From assembly GCA_036250225.1 (NCBI GenBank), contig JAPZLL010000018.1:644295-708294 (forward strand): a stretch of DNA of 64,000 nt, in the 5' to 3' direction. This DNA comes from Cercophora sp. LCS_1. Its lineage: Eukaryota; Ascomycota; Sordariomycetes; Sordariales; Lasiosphaeriaceae. The notes beneath the pieces were generated by a model that had not been told where the DNA came from, ran no database searches, and worked only from the letters and a program-made list of their open reading frames with translations. The number at the start of each line of letters is the position of its first letter. The stretch's first letter is position 1. The translations under genes were made by a program, and so were the position numbers. Shown in pieces: positions 33,614-45,204 of this stretch.

Positions 33614-34577
33614 ATGGCGCAACTACAAAGTTACAAGGCGTACAAGCACTTCGCCATCACCTCCCCCTGCGAGTTTGTGGTCCACGTCGAGATCAACCGA
33701 CCCGCCAAGCTCAATGCATTTACGGAGGCGATGTGGCTTGAGCTCCGCAGCATCTTCCAGCAGCTCTCGATCGATCCTGAGGTCCGCGTCGTTGTGATAT
33801 CCGGCGCCGGTGACCGCGCGTTCACCGCAGGCCTCGACGTCCAAGCGGCCAGTGAGAACGACAGCCTGTCGGGCGATGCGAACCTGGATCCTGGTCGAAA
33901 AGCCATCAAGTTGAAGCGATATATCGAGGAGTTTCAGGATTGCATCACAGCCGTGGAGAAGTGTGAGAAGCGTGCGTCGCCTATCCTGGAATCTCCCCGA
34001 ACCATCCGCTAACACGCTCGCCCTCAGCCGTCATCAGCGTCCTCCACGGAATCTCCCTAGGTCTTGCGATCGACCTCTCATGCGCCACGGACATTAGGAT
34101 ATGCGCAAAGGACACTAGGTTCTCGGTCAAGGAGGTGGACATTGGCATGGCAGCTGACATCGGCACGTTGGCACGACTGCCCAAGGCGGTGGGGAACGCC
34201 TCCTGGGTCAAGGAGGTATGTATGTCGGCGCGAGACTTCGGGGGCCCCGAGGCATTGGCCGTGGGCTTTGTCAGCCAAGTGCATGAATCAAAGGCTGCTG
34301 CGCTGGACGCCGCTTTGAAGCTGGCAAAGACCATCGCGACCAAGAGTCCCGTAGCTGTTCAGGGAACCAAACATTTGCTGAACCATGCAAGGGATCACTC
34401 GGTCGAGGACAGTATGTGGCGCCAAAGACCTACTCTCTCGCTACCTACTGACGCAACATCATCACAGACCTAAAATACACGGCCCTATGGAATGGCGCGA
34501 CCCTCCAAGCGCCCGACATGCAGGATGCGCTGCTTTCCGGTATCCAGAAGACTAAGCCGAGATTTGAGAAGCTGTAG
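33614..34577 (+). CDS. Delta3,5-delta2,4-dienoyl-CoA isomerase, Ech1-like
   Basis: Exons 33614-33971, 34028-34411 and 34468-34577 encode 283 residues. The crotonase fold is clear: INRPAKLNAF, RAFTAGLD, and LHGISLGLAIDL. Three acidic residues, D135, E155 and D163, have the 20- and 8-residue spacing of the rat Ech1 active site. The block KEVDIGMAADIGTLARLPK is diagnostic of this subgroup, rather than of plain enoyl-CoA hydratases. The enzyme moves double bonds during beta-oxidation of unsaturated fatty acids. The C terminus is EKL, not a canonical SKL-type peroxisomal signal, so the compartment is open. The 3' end lies 58 bp from the end of the convergent Tfb5 gene. Both introns are 56 nt with strong GTGCGT and GTATGT donors. 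Confidence 0.85.
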
Positions 34578-34635
34578 AGAAGCCCTACCAATAAAAAAAG
34601 GGGAGAGCCATAGGGTCGAGGTCGGGATCGGGTTC

Positions 34636-34957
34636 CTATTCACTATCCTCGAGCGGCTCCTCGACGCGGTACGTCTCCTTGAGGCGCTTCGCTGTGTCAG
34701 TGAAAACGGCCAGAAAGTGGCACACAAAAACTCACATCTTCAAGTTTCTGTTTCAGCGTGCCCACCATGTTTTCCTTGACTACGAGATGGGTCTCGTCCA
34801 GATCCTCAATGATGATGTCATTGAGTTGACTGTCGAGGTGCACGATGATGGACTTTATCGCCGGCTCGCACTCTATCAGGACGCCTAAAACGCTTTCAGC
34901 ACAGTCCTAGGACGGCGAAAGTAAGTTGACAGATGTACCTCGTATAGCTCGTGGCAT
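34636..34957 (-). CDS. TFB5: TFIIH subunit Tfb5 (TTDA homolog)
   Basis: Three small minus-strand exons, 34957-34939 (19 nt), 34884-34736 and 34686-34636, assemble a 72-residue protein. It begins MPRAIRGVLIECEPAIKSII, close to the yeast and human N-terminal pattern K-G-x-L-[IV]-[EQ]-C-[DE]-P. The later motif IEDLDETHLVV matches the E-[DE]-[LI]-D-[DE]-T-H core of the family. It ends in an acidic tail. Tfb5 stabilises the TFIIH core and is needed for nucleotide excision repair. Introns are 54 and 49 nt. The second acceptor is read as GCGAAG, chosen because it keeps frame; the nearby ACACAG would break it. No exon exceeds 150 nt, so simple ORF scanning misses this gene. Confidence 0.85.
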
Positions 34958-36815
34958 TTTGAATGCAATCCGTTCGTAGCGAAGGCCTCGCAGCTTGATG
35001 CGGCCGGTTGTGCTTTGCAGTTGCAACCGTTCGTTGTTGCGACGAAGAGTTGTTGCAGCGTGAACAATGAATGGATGCTAAAGTTAGGCCGGAGGTCAGT
35101 GCCCACGGTTTAGGGACCACCGGAATAGGCGTTGCCACAGGCAAGCGGCGGAAACCAAAGTCGACCCCAAGGCACCGAGCCTGTGCGGGGTTAAAGTTTT
35201 GTGCATTTTTAGTAGGGAAATTTAACAATATTTGGATTTAGGTCTTCTACGAGAGTGTTGTGTCGAACAACCCCCACGACGGAAGATGAGATCAAGACAA
35301 GCCTGAGGGTTGTCGCTGGAAAGATGGGACAAACCGCGGCCCACTAGATCAAGTTGGTTTCAAATTCCAAGGGGAATCAACGGAGAATCACCATGATGTC
35401 TTCAGTCCGGTAGAATACCATGCGACACATTTGAGAACTGGTCACCCTTTTCTCAAAAATATCCCTTTCTATTGCGCTTTTGTCGGAGCTTGGCCGACGC
35501 CAGCGAGAGCGACTTGGCGAGCCTAACGGCAATTGCCTTCCCGTTGGCAGTCGGCCACCGGACCGAATCTTATCTCAGCCTCAAACACAACAAACAGTAG
35601 CTTCTCATCCGCTACCTCACGAGACGCGGCTCTGCTCTGCCACGCGGGCCCAAGAAGGACGCCCTCCAGATGGAAATGCCAACCATCTCGTGGCTGGATG
35701 CTTCAACCTGTTTCAGCCCACAACCCGCAACTACGATCTTCAGATTTCCAGATCGCCCCGTTTTCCGCACGCTTGGATTTCGGATGCTCGGCCGACAGGG
35801 ATCGTGCCGGGAACAAGTGCGGATCAGAGCGGGCGAGGACCAGGACCGGGCAGCAGCCCAGAGCGGAACGCAGCGAGTGAGGGCGAGCGACCGAGAGCTG
35901 CAGCACAACGGGCGCCGATTGGAGACCGTTGGCATCACCAACAGTGCCAATAACCACCCGAGCCAGGCCCTCTGCGTCCTGCGCTGCAGCACAGCCCCCA
36001 GCCTCGCCGTGCTTCCACATACATGCAGTTCTCGTCACGATGCTTGTTTCGAGGCAAGCAGCAGGACAGCACACACACGCTGCGAATGAGATTAATTGAC
36101 AAGCAGGAGGGGTTCGCATCTGAATCAGATTGAACGTCTGTCGTCGCAAACGCCGCCTTTCTGTCTCTCCCCACAGGGCAGTTCATACAAACTAAATAAG
36201 CTTGTCTGTGAGAGGAGGGACTATTCACACCGTTCACGCTAGGTCGGCCAGGCTTAGCTCCGAGGGCTGCATGCGCGCGACCCCAACTCCTCGCATGCTT
36301 TTCCCTGGCCAAAAAAAGCCACCAGCGAAACCTATCGCATTTTTAGGTTGTGGACGGGCAGGTGTTGTTTGGGGGTCCAGGGGCACTGGCCGGGTGAGCA
36401 AAGAAGAAAAGAAAAAGGAAGCATGATCGCCTTCCCTCTCCCCTCCTTCTCTACTTTTCTCTTTTTCTTTGCCCACTTTGCTGATCACCGACGAGCAACG
36501 CTCGCCATGACGGTTCCCAAGTGAATAAATTCCCCGTCATCATCATCTGCTCCGACCCCATACAGATCCGATTCCTCCGCCGTCAGCCTTCGGGACCTCC
36601 CCACTCGACTGCGCCGCCGTGCCTTTCTTTTCTCACTTGTCTCTTTTATTTTTCTCTAAAAATCCCCGATGGCATTTTGAACGGGCTTGCAATTAAGATC
36701 CAAATCATGTAACTCGCCAGACCATCGTGACCCCATTCCGATCCACATCAACCCGGAGACCAAAGCCCAACCACCAACAAGCACAGCAACACCCGCTACT
36801 CAGAGCCTCACAAGG
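34958..36815. other. Intergenic region, 1.9 kb
   Basis: Divergent spacer between Tfb5 (minus) and the single-pass membrane protein gene (plus). The last ~350 bases are rich in T and C, like a long leader. Open frames at 35480-36150 overlap one another and show no domain. Nothing else was recognised. Confidence 0.45.
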
Positions 36816-37646
36816 ATGTCCTCCTTCGGACCCCCCTCAGGGTCGTCGGGCAACTTCGGCCCGCCCTCCTCCAGCAATAGCACGCCCTCCAAAACCTGGG
36901 CATGGGTCCTCATCCCCGTCGGCATCGTCGTAGCCATCGGCGCTGTAGCCCTCTGCCTACACTCCAAACGACGCAAACGCCAGCGCGCGCTCCTTCCCCC
37001 TCCCCCTCCCCTCCTCGCACAGCACCAGCAACTCCGCTCCCGCGCCTTCAACGAGCGCGATCTCGAATCAGGCTACCACACCCGTCCTGGAAGCGTCTTC
37101 GTGCCGGTCGCCAACGGGCGCGCCCCGGGAACCGGTGGCCCCGCAAACACGGGGCGGTGGTTCCTCAACGGGCCGCCGCCGCGCCAAGCGACGGAGGAAG
37201 GCCTCAACGAACTAGGGGAGGCCCCACCGCCTTATGAGAAGAAGGCTGCTGCCATCGCTGAGAACAGCGTTGGAGGAGGGCCGGCGCCAAAGTCGCAATC
37301 TAGCTCGAGCGCTTCGTCCATATCCATGGCTGATGATGAGCGAGAGGGAGGAGGCATGGAGATGCACGCCCTCGCGCCCGCCATGACGGGGAGGACGATG
37401 GCTACGACCGTGACGGGCGCCACGACGGTCAGCACACGGACGAGCCTCAGCGGGGATGGGGATGGAGGAGGCATAAGGAGGGGTGCGTTATCGCCGTTTA
37501 CGATGAGCGAGGGGACTGCGACTACGGCTGCTTCGTCGGAGCCTAGTAGGCATGGGTCACCGCCTGGGTGTCAGGGGACGTCGCCTCCTCCTCCGCCGCC
37601 TCCTCCTCCGGCAGCTGGCGGGGGTGGGGGTGGATCAGGTGTGTGA
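36816..37646 (+). CDS. Single-pass membrane protein with low-complexity cytoplasmic tail
   Basis: A single-exon frame of 276 residues from ATG 36816. An N-terminal Ser/Gly/Pro/Asn-rich stretch of about 30 residues precedes one hydrophobic segment (WVLIPVGIVVAIGAVALCL, roughly 32-50), followed by a basic stop-transfer cluster KRRKRQR. The long tail carries a PPPYEKK motif near 180 that could bind WW domains. It closes with polyproline and polyglycine runs. There is no signal peptide, so the short N terminus is probably outside by the positive-inside rule. Such proteins are common in filamentous fungi but I do not recognise a named family. Composition turns from C-rich to G-rich near 37100. The open frame extends upstream to 36687 only from a TTG. 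Confidence 0.6.
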   Translation: MSSFGPPSGSSGNFGPPSSSNSTPSKTWAWVLIPVGIVVAIGAVALCLHSKRRKRQRALLPPPPPLLAQHQQLRSRAFNERDLESGYHTRPGSVFVPVANGRAPGTGGPANTGRWFLNGPPPRQATEEGLNELGEAPPPYEKKAAAIAENSVGGGPAPKSQSSSSASSISMADDEREGGGMEMHALAPAMTGRTMATTVTGATTVSTRTSLSGDGDGGGIRRGALSPFTMSEGTATTAASSEPSRHGSPPGCQGTSPPPPPPPPPAAGGGGGGSGV

Positions 37647-38597
37647 CGGCGCCGGAGAGCCGGCTATGTTGGCTGATGGGACATGAAGGATGGGCGAGCA
37701 AACGAGGGCAAGTGTATCACGGTAATGTAAGTAAGTGGTCGAACCGGCTGTTTCCCTGGGCGTTGGAGGTTGGATTAGGTTGAGTTGGTTTGGTTTGGTG
37801 CCGAGTAACTGGCGTTTTTTTGGAGTTCAACAACGGTAGCCGGACGGATACGGGAGGATACGTTTTGCAGTTTGCACAACACAAGGTGGCGTTTGGCACG
37901 AAAGTTTGGAGTGGAAATGCGTGTCATGTCATCGATCGATCTGGAGAGGAGAGAAAAAAAGGATAAACAAATCATCAATCACCACAGCAGTAGTGTCAAT
38001 TTGAGATGCCCCATCACAAAACAAACACACACACACACACACATAAGACACAGACACAGAACAGACAATCTGCTTCTTCACTCGTGCCATTTCCCCTTAC
38101 ACTCGCTTCCACCCCATTCTCATGACAAGAAGACTTTATACAGGTTATGTCCCTTTACAACTGCTGCCAACTATCAACAACACAGCCCCTTCTGCAAAGT
38201 TGGTGGCTTCCATGCACTTTTTTCCCCTTTGGCAATATTGCCCAGCACATCATCAGACTGCCGGTCCCCAGTTTTCCTCCATCCGTCAAACATCTTTCCT
38301 CCCCAAGAAAGAAGAAAAAACACCCCCTCCTTTCCCCAAGACTACAAGACAAACTACGGAAACAAGGGAGTATCGCAGAACAATGCTATGCCGTTGCGCA
38401 CAAATGCCGAGAGACAGGAAAATGACAAGACTGGAAAACAGACCCTGGTCCCTCTAATGCAAAACAGCGCAGGAAAAAACCAACAGAATAAAGACACAAT
38501 GACCCTACCGTTTTGTTTCCCGTTAACCCCACCAATCTTCCCACAAAAAAAAAGAACCATCCCCAGAGACATTGCCTTATGGCTTCTTGACATTGCC
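37647..38597. other. Convergent intergenic region with a CA microsatellite
   Basis: Between the 3' ends of the membrane protein gene and the minus-strand FG nucleoporin gene. It holds about 10 CA units near 38023-38043 and mostly A/C-rich sequence on the plus strand, consistent with a T/G-rich 3' UTR of the nucleoporin on the other strand. The open frame at 37872-38603 looks like chance in low-complexity sequence. Confidence 0.5.
38023..38043. repeat. CA dinucleotide microsatellite
   Basis: About ten CA units in an intergenic spacer, read directly. Probably polymorphic; no function is implied. Confidence 0.8.
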
Positions 38598-38610
38598 TTA
38601 TGACTTCTTC
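38569..38610. repeat. Tandem 21-bp duplication over a stop codon
   Basis: Two adjacent 21-bp copies (38569-38589 and 38590-38610) that differ at two bases. The right-hand copy contains the TAA stop and the last codons of the minus-strand FG nucleoporin gene. The left-hand copy lies just beyond the stop, so it is non-coding. Confidence 0.8.
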
Positions 38611-41600
38611 TCATTGAACTTCTTGTTCGTCTCCAGGGCCTCGGCCAGTGCCTTGGCCGCATCGGCCGTCTTGACCTGCAACATCCACGTCTCCAAACCC
38701 TTTCCGTCGTCGGTCGAAGTAGTGAGCTTCACATACTTGCCACCGGGGGGGTCGACTTTGTACGTGAAGTTGGGAAGGACAAGCTTATTAAGGGCAACGT
38801 GGCCGCGGGGTTCGGCACGTAACAACATTCGCACAGCGTCGGTCTTCTTGTGCTTGAGGATCCGGAGGGGCCCAACGCCCATCGTCTTCCAGGGGTTCTT
38901 GGCGTCCTTTGCCGATCCGGAATCGTCGTCCTCGGTGTCACCGGCGCGCCTGAGCTTGACCGCTTTGGCGCGGATCTCATGGACGACGGACTCGTCCTCT
39001 TCCCCCGGGCCGCCGTTTGTTAGGGATAATTGCTCCTGTGGTGCGTCATCCCCGTCAGCGTTGGTTCCTCGATTTTCAGGCTCTACAGCAGCTGGTTCCG
39101 GCGTGCCTGTGGCTGGCGTTGTAGCCAAGCTTGATGCTCCACCAAAGGTGAAAGGGGAATCTTCCCACTTGGTCAACAATGTCTTTTTGAAACGTTTGGA
39201 GCGTGCATGCACATCATATTACTCACTTGTACCTGTTGAGGTCCCCCCTCCGGGAGCCGCTAAAGCGCTACCAAACATCGATTGAGAAGGGGGGTTAGAC
39301 TGGCTTCCGCCGAACGCAAACATGTTTGTGGACGGCTGGCTGCTGGGCGTCGACCCGAAGCTGATGGTAGGGAGGGGCTGGCTGCCGGCGGTGAAGCTCG
39401 TCGAAGCACCCCCAAACAGAAAGGGAGCGGAAGACGACTGCGAGTTGTCGTTGCCACCACTGCCAAAGGTGAACGACGACGGCGCTGAGGCAGCGCCTCC
39501 ACCGGGAGCAAAGGGGTTGTTGATCTCGCCAGAGGTAGAACCGCCAGTCGAGAAGTTGAAAGAGGCGCCACCATTAGTCCCGAAAATGGAGCCAGTTCCA
39601 CCCGGCTGGCTCGTGGTCGGCTGAGATGACTGTCCAAAGATAGAGCTAGTTGAGGTGGGAGCAGCAGTCGAAGTCGTGCTTCCGAAGCTGAAGATCGGCT
39701 TCGACGCCTCGGGCTGAGTCGTCGTCGCACCGAACAGAGGCTTCTGCTCCTGGGCGGGCGCTGTTGTGCCAAAGATGCTCTTGGTCTCCCCGGCAGAGGC
39801 AGCCGAAGTAGTAGCACCGAACAACGGCTTGGTCTCAGCAGCCGGCGTGGAACTGGTCGAGAACAGCGATGGTTTGTCCGAGCCGGCCGTGGTGGTAGCG
39901 GCGCCGAAGAGCGGCTTGGTCTCGGAAGCTGCCGGCTTCGTAGCACCGGCGGCGGGAGCAGTCGATGACCCAAAATTGAAGATGGGATTTGCGGGGGCAG
40001 AGGTAGCGCCAAAGAGGCTCTTCTTCGAGGCATCCTCTTGCGCCGGAGCAGGAGCTGGGGCAGCGCCAAAGAGCGAGGTCTTTGGAGCGGGGCCCTGGCC
40101 GAACAAACCGCCGGCGGCGGGCTGGGCAGCAGGCGCAGCCACCGAACCAGTGTTGCCGAACAGACTGCTCGTCTGGGGTTTCGACTCGGTGTCGGTCTTG
40201 GTCGTGCTGCCGAAGAGGGTAGAGGACTGGAACGCATTCGGCTTCGCGGCCTCAACAGCCGGGGCAGCAGTAGCAGGCTTCGCTCCAAACAAACTAGTGG
40301 CTGGCGCAGGGGCTGGAGCCGCCGCTGGCTCCTTCTTCTCTTCAGGAGCCTTCGCCTGGCCAAATGCGGGGGTTGCACCAAAGAGGTTCGATGTTGTGGC
40401 GGCAGGGGTCGAAGTATTGCCGAAGAGTGACGGCATCGCAGAAGAGGATTCAGCTGGCTTGGGAGGGAAGCTGAAGAGGGAGGATGCTGATTGTGTCTTG
40501 GGGGCATCCGTCTTGACAGCTGGCTCTTCAGGCTTCGCCGCCGGTGCGCCAAAGAGACTCTGGGCAGCCGGCTTCGCCGGGGCTTCCTCAGTCTCGGGTT
40601 TCTTGGCCGCCGGGGCTCCAAAGTTGATCGCCGCGGGTTTAGCAGCTGTAGATGAGAACAACGGTGCGGCGCCTGCGAACTTGATCGGTGTGCCAGTGTT
40701 CCATGTGTTGTTGGCCGGCGCAGCAGCAGGCACAGGAGCCGCGGGCGCCACGTCCTTGGCGGGACTAACAGACCGCTCGCCGTCAGGGGAGACAGCAAAG
40801 GGGGACCTGGTCTCCTGGGCAGGGAGCTGCCTGACCGGCTGACCATCGGAGCCCCTAATGATGCGGTCGAAGAGGCTGCGACCCTGGTTGACGTTGCTGT
40901 CACCAGCATCGGAGGAAGTGCTCGACGTTCCATTCGTGGTGGCAGGAGTCTTGCCACCAAATTGTGGTGTGGGTGCGTCGGCGCTGGCGTCGTCGCTTTG
41001 GCTCTCTTCCTGGTTCCCAGACTCGCCCTCCTCCTCCTCTTCCTCACCTGAAGAAGTCTCGCTCTCGCCATCGGCATCGTTGTTCGGGCTGCCCTTGCTC
41101 GTATCCGAGAGGTGACCAAAGATGTTAGCCGATGAGACAGAGGGCGCTGCTGCGGACTCAAAGACCGATCGGCCACCGTTGCCGTTGGCGAGCTTCGACG
41201 TCATGTTGGAGGCGAAGAGGCTCTTTGCGGGAGGCTTGCCCGCGGGTGTGGATCCCTTATTCACGATGCTCTCGAACACAGACTTGGTTGCGGATGGCAT
41301 CTTCTGAGGGGTCGCAGCGGGCTTGTGTTGCTTAGCGGGCTGATTCTCGTCCGGTGAGCCAACAACATCGGCCTTGCGCTTGTTCTTCGCGGGGGTTGAA
41401 GTAACTTCGGGAGCGCGAGCGCGCTTGTTGCCGTTGGATGATGTAGTCAGCGCAGTATCGGTCGACTTGAGATCATCCTCGGCCTTTCGCTTCGACCCTA
41501 TTGCCGACTGCTTCACAATCGCCATTGGCTCAGACTCGTCATCGGAATCAGGGATACCGTGCTTCTGCTTCCACTCCTTTTTCACGGCCTCTGAGGCCTT

Positions 41601-42545
41601 GACAGTCTTGAACTCGTAAAGACCATAGCGAAGCATAATAAGACTTCGGTTCTTCTCGTATTCCTTTGCAAAGTTCAGAATGTTGATCTTCCAATCCTTC
41701 TTGGCGAAAACCTCGTCGGCGGAATATTTCAGCCGTCTCAGATCGAGGATGCAGAAGAACTGCCGGCGCTGCAGGTCATCGAGCTCGGGAGGGCAGAGGT
41801 TTGCCAAAAACTCGTCCGCATAGATGGAGCCGGGGCGCGAGGGATCTTGAGGAAGATCCCGGAGCTGCTTCGCCAAGGCTTCACCAGTCAGTTCACGAGG
41901 GGGTGAGGCAATGCGCATCTCAAACAGCTCAGTCGTTGTCGACTGAGACAGCCCGCGACCTGTGATATCAGCCGTCGAGCCTCGAGGAGGCTTGCCAGGG
42001 GTGGTCGGAGGGAACGACTGCTTCAACGTGTTGGCCGGGACGCGCGGCGAAAAGGTGGGCAGGCCCGGCCTCGAGTACAGCGTCGAGGAGCGAAAGAGGT
42101 TTTTGGGTGCAGTCGAGGAGCCTGAGAAGTTTGTCGACTTGCTAAAGTTTGAGGGGGTGTGCGAGATGGTCGAGAACCCTGGTGTCTTGTATGGATTGTC
42201 ACCTGGTCTCCTCCTCGGCGTGGCTGTTGGCCCAAAGATCTCGATCTTGGGAACTGCAGCAGCCGATGGCTCATGCAGGTCAGCGGCCGTGAAGCTTTGG
42301 GAGAGTTTGCTTGATGGGCCTTGAGGACGACTGAGGATTTTTCGGGATGCGAGCTGGGTATCCGAAGCACGCTTCACAGGGCTCTCGGGAGCAGACGCGT
42401 TGCCAGAGTCGGCGCGCGCCGAAGGCGCCAAGTTTGGCGTTGCCGATGAGCCGTTGGTCGCATCGGAATCGGCAGCAGGCGTGGTGCTGCTGCGCCAGAG
42501 CCCAGTGAAGCCGAAGATGCTCCGCTTCTTTGCTGGCGACTCCAT
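38598..42545 (-). CDS. FG nucleoporin with C-terminal Ran-binding domain (Nup2-like)
   Basis: Minus-strand exons 42545-39227 and 39160-38598 encode 1,293 residues. The N terminus (KKRSIFGFTGLW) is followed by a conserved folded-looking region near 215-330 with many charged and aromatic residues. A central part from about 560 holds more than 20 FG motifs, mostly LFG and IFG, in Ala/Pro/Thr-rich spacers. The last ~130 residues form a Ran-binding domain (GVGPLRILKHK, then RMLLRAEPRGHVALN). The layout matches Nup2/NupA-type proteins of the nuclear basket, including the family I recall being called Nup152 in Chaetomium. That equivalence is from memory. The 66-nt intron uses GTGAGT and GGGAAG with a TTGAC branch site 10 nt upstream. 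It is the only pairing I found that keeps frame. An acidic patch lies near 470-490. Confidence 0.83.
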
Positions 42546-44102
42546 TGCGGCGGGACGCGGTTGGTGTCCGTCAGAAGTTGCGAGGCGAAGGGGAGCGGAG
42601 GGTTATTAAGGTAGGATGGGCTACAATTGGAAGACGATCGATGAAACCGGTACCGCGGTCATGGAACCCGGGGTTTCGCGTCTTTTTTTCTCCTCTTGAC
42701 CCGCGGGGCGCGTCGTTGCCGTGGACTTCTTGTGAGGATGGTGTTAGGCGTGAACGGGTGCGAGGTTGGGGGTGCGGGTGCGCGCGAATCGGATGAGGAC
42801 CTTGCGATCCAGCGGCGAAAAATCGCAGCACAACCCAGTGAATGAGGGAGAGAAGGGGCCAGAAATAAGTTTGGCTGATGGATCCAATGAAATTTATGAT
42901 AAAACACGCATCGAGGCAATCGGCTCCTGTCAACGCAGGCGACACGATGAAGGATGGCGCACCGGATGAAGGTGTTTTGGGGGGAAGCCACTGCTCGCTT
43001 TCCTTGGCAGAAAAAAATGTTGCCCTCCACGTTAAGCGCGCAATCGAGCTGGAACCCTGGGCAACATCCGTGCACGGATCACCACGCCTCAGGCATTCTC
43101 ACATCATGGTCGGACAAAAATACAGCCAATACAGCCATAGCAGACCAGCATACCGCGTTTGAGCACCATCCAAGATTTTTCACGGTTCCCCTCTCGACCA
43201 CAAACAACTCAGTCATACTTTTGGGCACTCTTTGAGCCATTCGCTTGCGCTAAAAACTCAGATACTGACATTGACACACAGCTTTGCGTTGAGCCCACCA
43301 TATTTTCTGTCCACAAGAAGGCTGCCAAGAAGCAGGAGAAGGGGGTTCTGGGGAGGCAGCTCTTGGCAACGAACTCGTGAATGCTGTCGGCAAAGTCATT
43401 GAACAAGATAAACGAGCCACCAAGGCCCAACGTCATTTATCTTCGATCACAATGTGGGGTTAAACCAGTAGCAGGACCCTCTTGATATCCAGGGCCTTGA
43501 ACACCATTTGAGAGAAGCCTCTTGGCTCGGGCATCCTACTCACAAGCCCGGCGGGGAGAGTTGTGTCGCATGGCTCAAATTTTTTGTTGTGACTTTCCCG
43601 TTGCACGCTCCCTGCAGCAACACTCCACCTTCTTCAAGTCAACCGCGTCAAGATATGCGCACCACCCCAGGCCGCTGGCAAGCTTCAAATCGATCGCCAT
43701 ACCAAAGTGCAAGAATCAAGGACCTGTTCAGTCTCTTTGAGAGGGACGAGAGAAACTCGACCCTGGATCAACAAAGGACCAAGACGGCACGATTCAGCAC
43801 CCCAGCGGTGTCTCTTTCGATCGCGCACCATTGAGGCCCAACGCTCCTGGCAATTCTCCAATCGGAGACGCTCAATTCGGATGCTCCCATCGATGCCCAA
43901 GAGCTTGGTACGACACATGCGCGACAGGGTCCGGGTCTGGCTCTGAATAATGCCCCGTTTCCAAGATGCAGTACAATTAGTTTGCCGCCCACTTTAACTA
44001 CAAAGCAGTATGCTACAGCGACAACACAACACAAGCAAACCGCCGACATTGTGGTATTCATCATCATTAACGCCGCACCCAATGCATCGTCCGTCTAGAC
44101 CT
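42546..44102. other. Intergenic region, 1.6 kb
   Basis: Upstream of the FG nucleoporin and downstream of the SCP2 gene, both on the minus strand. No coding frame with domain character was found. Frames at 42659-43075 and 43508-43946 look random. Confidence 0.45.
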
Positions 44103-44623
44103 TTACAACTTGGCCTTGTTCTGGGCCTTCTTGAGGATAGGGTCCAGCTTGGTGGCCTTCATGACATCGCCCTTGATCTTGAGCTTGCCAGACATGAACA
44201 ATCGCTGGGCGTTGGCCTTGCCGGCAACGAGGCTACCGAAGTCGGCATCGGAAAGGTTGAGGGTGACTTGATTCTGCGTTAGGGGCATGCATCATCCAAA
44301 CTTTTGGGCGCGGCAAATCTCACCAGTGGGCTTGTCGCCGAGGCCCTTGCCAACCTCGCCCTTGTTCTTGAGGTCAATGTGCCAGCTGTCGGTCTCGCCG
44401 GCGGCGTTCTTGAGGTTGAAGGCAAAGACGGCGTTGCCCTGCTTGATGGCGTCCTTCTTGTCGGCCTCGCTGGAGAGGGCGGCGGCGATGGCGTCGAAGG
44501 CGGCCGAGGAAGGGAACTTGTCTGCGTTGGCGACGGCATCAGCATCGCGTGATCTCGAGCTTGTGGCGAGCGAGCGCAATGCGCGCGCTGGGCTGGGCCG
44601 GGCTTACCGTTCTTGAGAGACAT
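44103..44623 (-). CDS. SCP2 sterol-carrier domain protein with PTS1
   Basis: Minus-strand exons 44623-44608 (16 nt), 44521-44324 and 44266-44103 give 125 residues. The first exon encodes only MSLKN plus one base. The product is a stand-alone SCP2 domain: KFPSSAAFDAIAAAL at the start, DSWHIDLKNKG in the middle, and LFMSGKLKIKGDVMKATKL near the end. It ends in AKL, a canonical type-1 peroxisomal signal. Such proteins bind lipids or acyl-CoA in peroxisomes. The second intron has two candidate acceptors. The one ending in ATCAAG is chosen because it gives KPTVTLNLSD in frame, while the upstream GCAG would not. A plus-strand frame opposite exon 2 is an antisense shadow. Confidence 0.88.
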
Positions 44624-45204
44624 GGTGGCGGATCGAATTGTGGGGGACGGGCTGAACAGGGCGCTACGGTGAGTTGATGATGATGGGTACAACGGCAGAA
44701 CGGGGGACAGGTGGCAGGTTGGGAGGGAAGAATGGGCTTTTAAAATGTTGGGTGGAATCCGGATGCGATGACGCTCCCCTGGACGTTTCGGGGATTTGGG
44801 TCACAGTCCACCGCCAACATGTGAAATCAACCTCGGCCGGTCGCAGCTCTGTCACGGCCGACCGAGCAGGCGCCCCCACAGCGTCCCCCGAAGCGGGATA
44901 GCGCAAGCCCATTTCCCCATGCCGTCGCAAAACCCCTGTTCGCGGAGCTTCTGGAAAGCTTGCTTCTCCGCAATCCGTCTCAAACCCGCGCGTGACATGT
45001 GCAAACCTCAACCCATTCCTCGCCGAGTCCTAATGCGAGTCGGCAGAGTTCAGCCCTACCGGTTTCCGCTGAGGCCATTTTGAACCGCTCATAATCGTTG
45101 CAGATTATCATTATTCTTCTTGACGCTGTTCTCCATCAAATACATTCCCAGTGCATCGCTGCCGCCTGTACCCCCGAGTCGGGAGTTGCCTCGAGCCACG
45201 TGCA
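44624..45204. other. Intergenic region
   Basis: It contains the promoter of the SCP2 gene and the 3' UTR of the GH55-like gene, both on the minus strand. No feature beyond this is seen. Confidence 0.5.

Noticed and set aside
33462..33741. An ATG frame with one hydrophobic segment that overlaps the Ech1-like start
   Set aside because: It begins upstream of the TATA-like element and runs into the isomerase coding region in another frame, so it is probably not translated. A role as an upstream ORF cannot be ruled out.
37872..38603. A 243-codon plus-strand frame with CA repeats
   Set aside because: It lies in A/C-rich 3'-flanking sequence antisense to the nucleoporin UTR. The composition is low-complexity.
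39260..41176. A 638-codon minus-strand frame inside the FG nucleoporin gene
   Set aside because: It is the alternate frame of the repetitive FG region, extremely rich in Arg, Ser, Leu and Pro. The frame with FG motifs is the real one.
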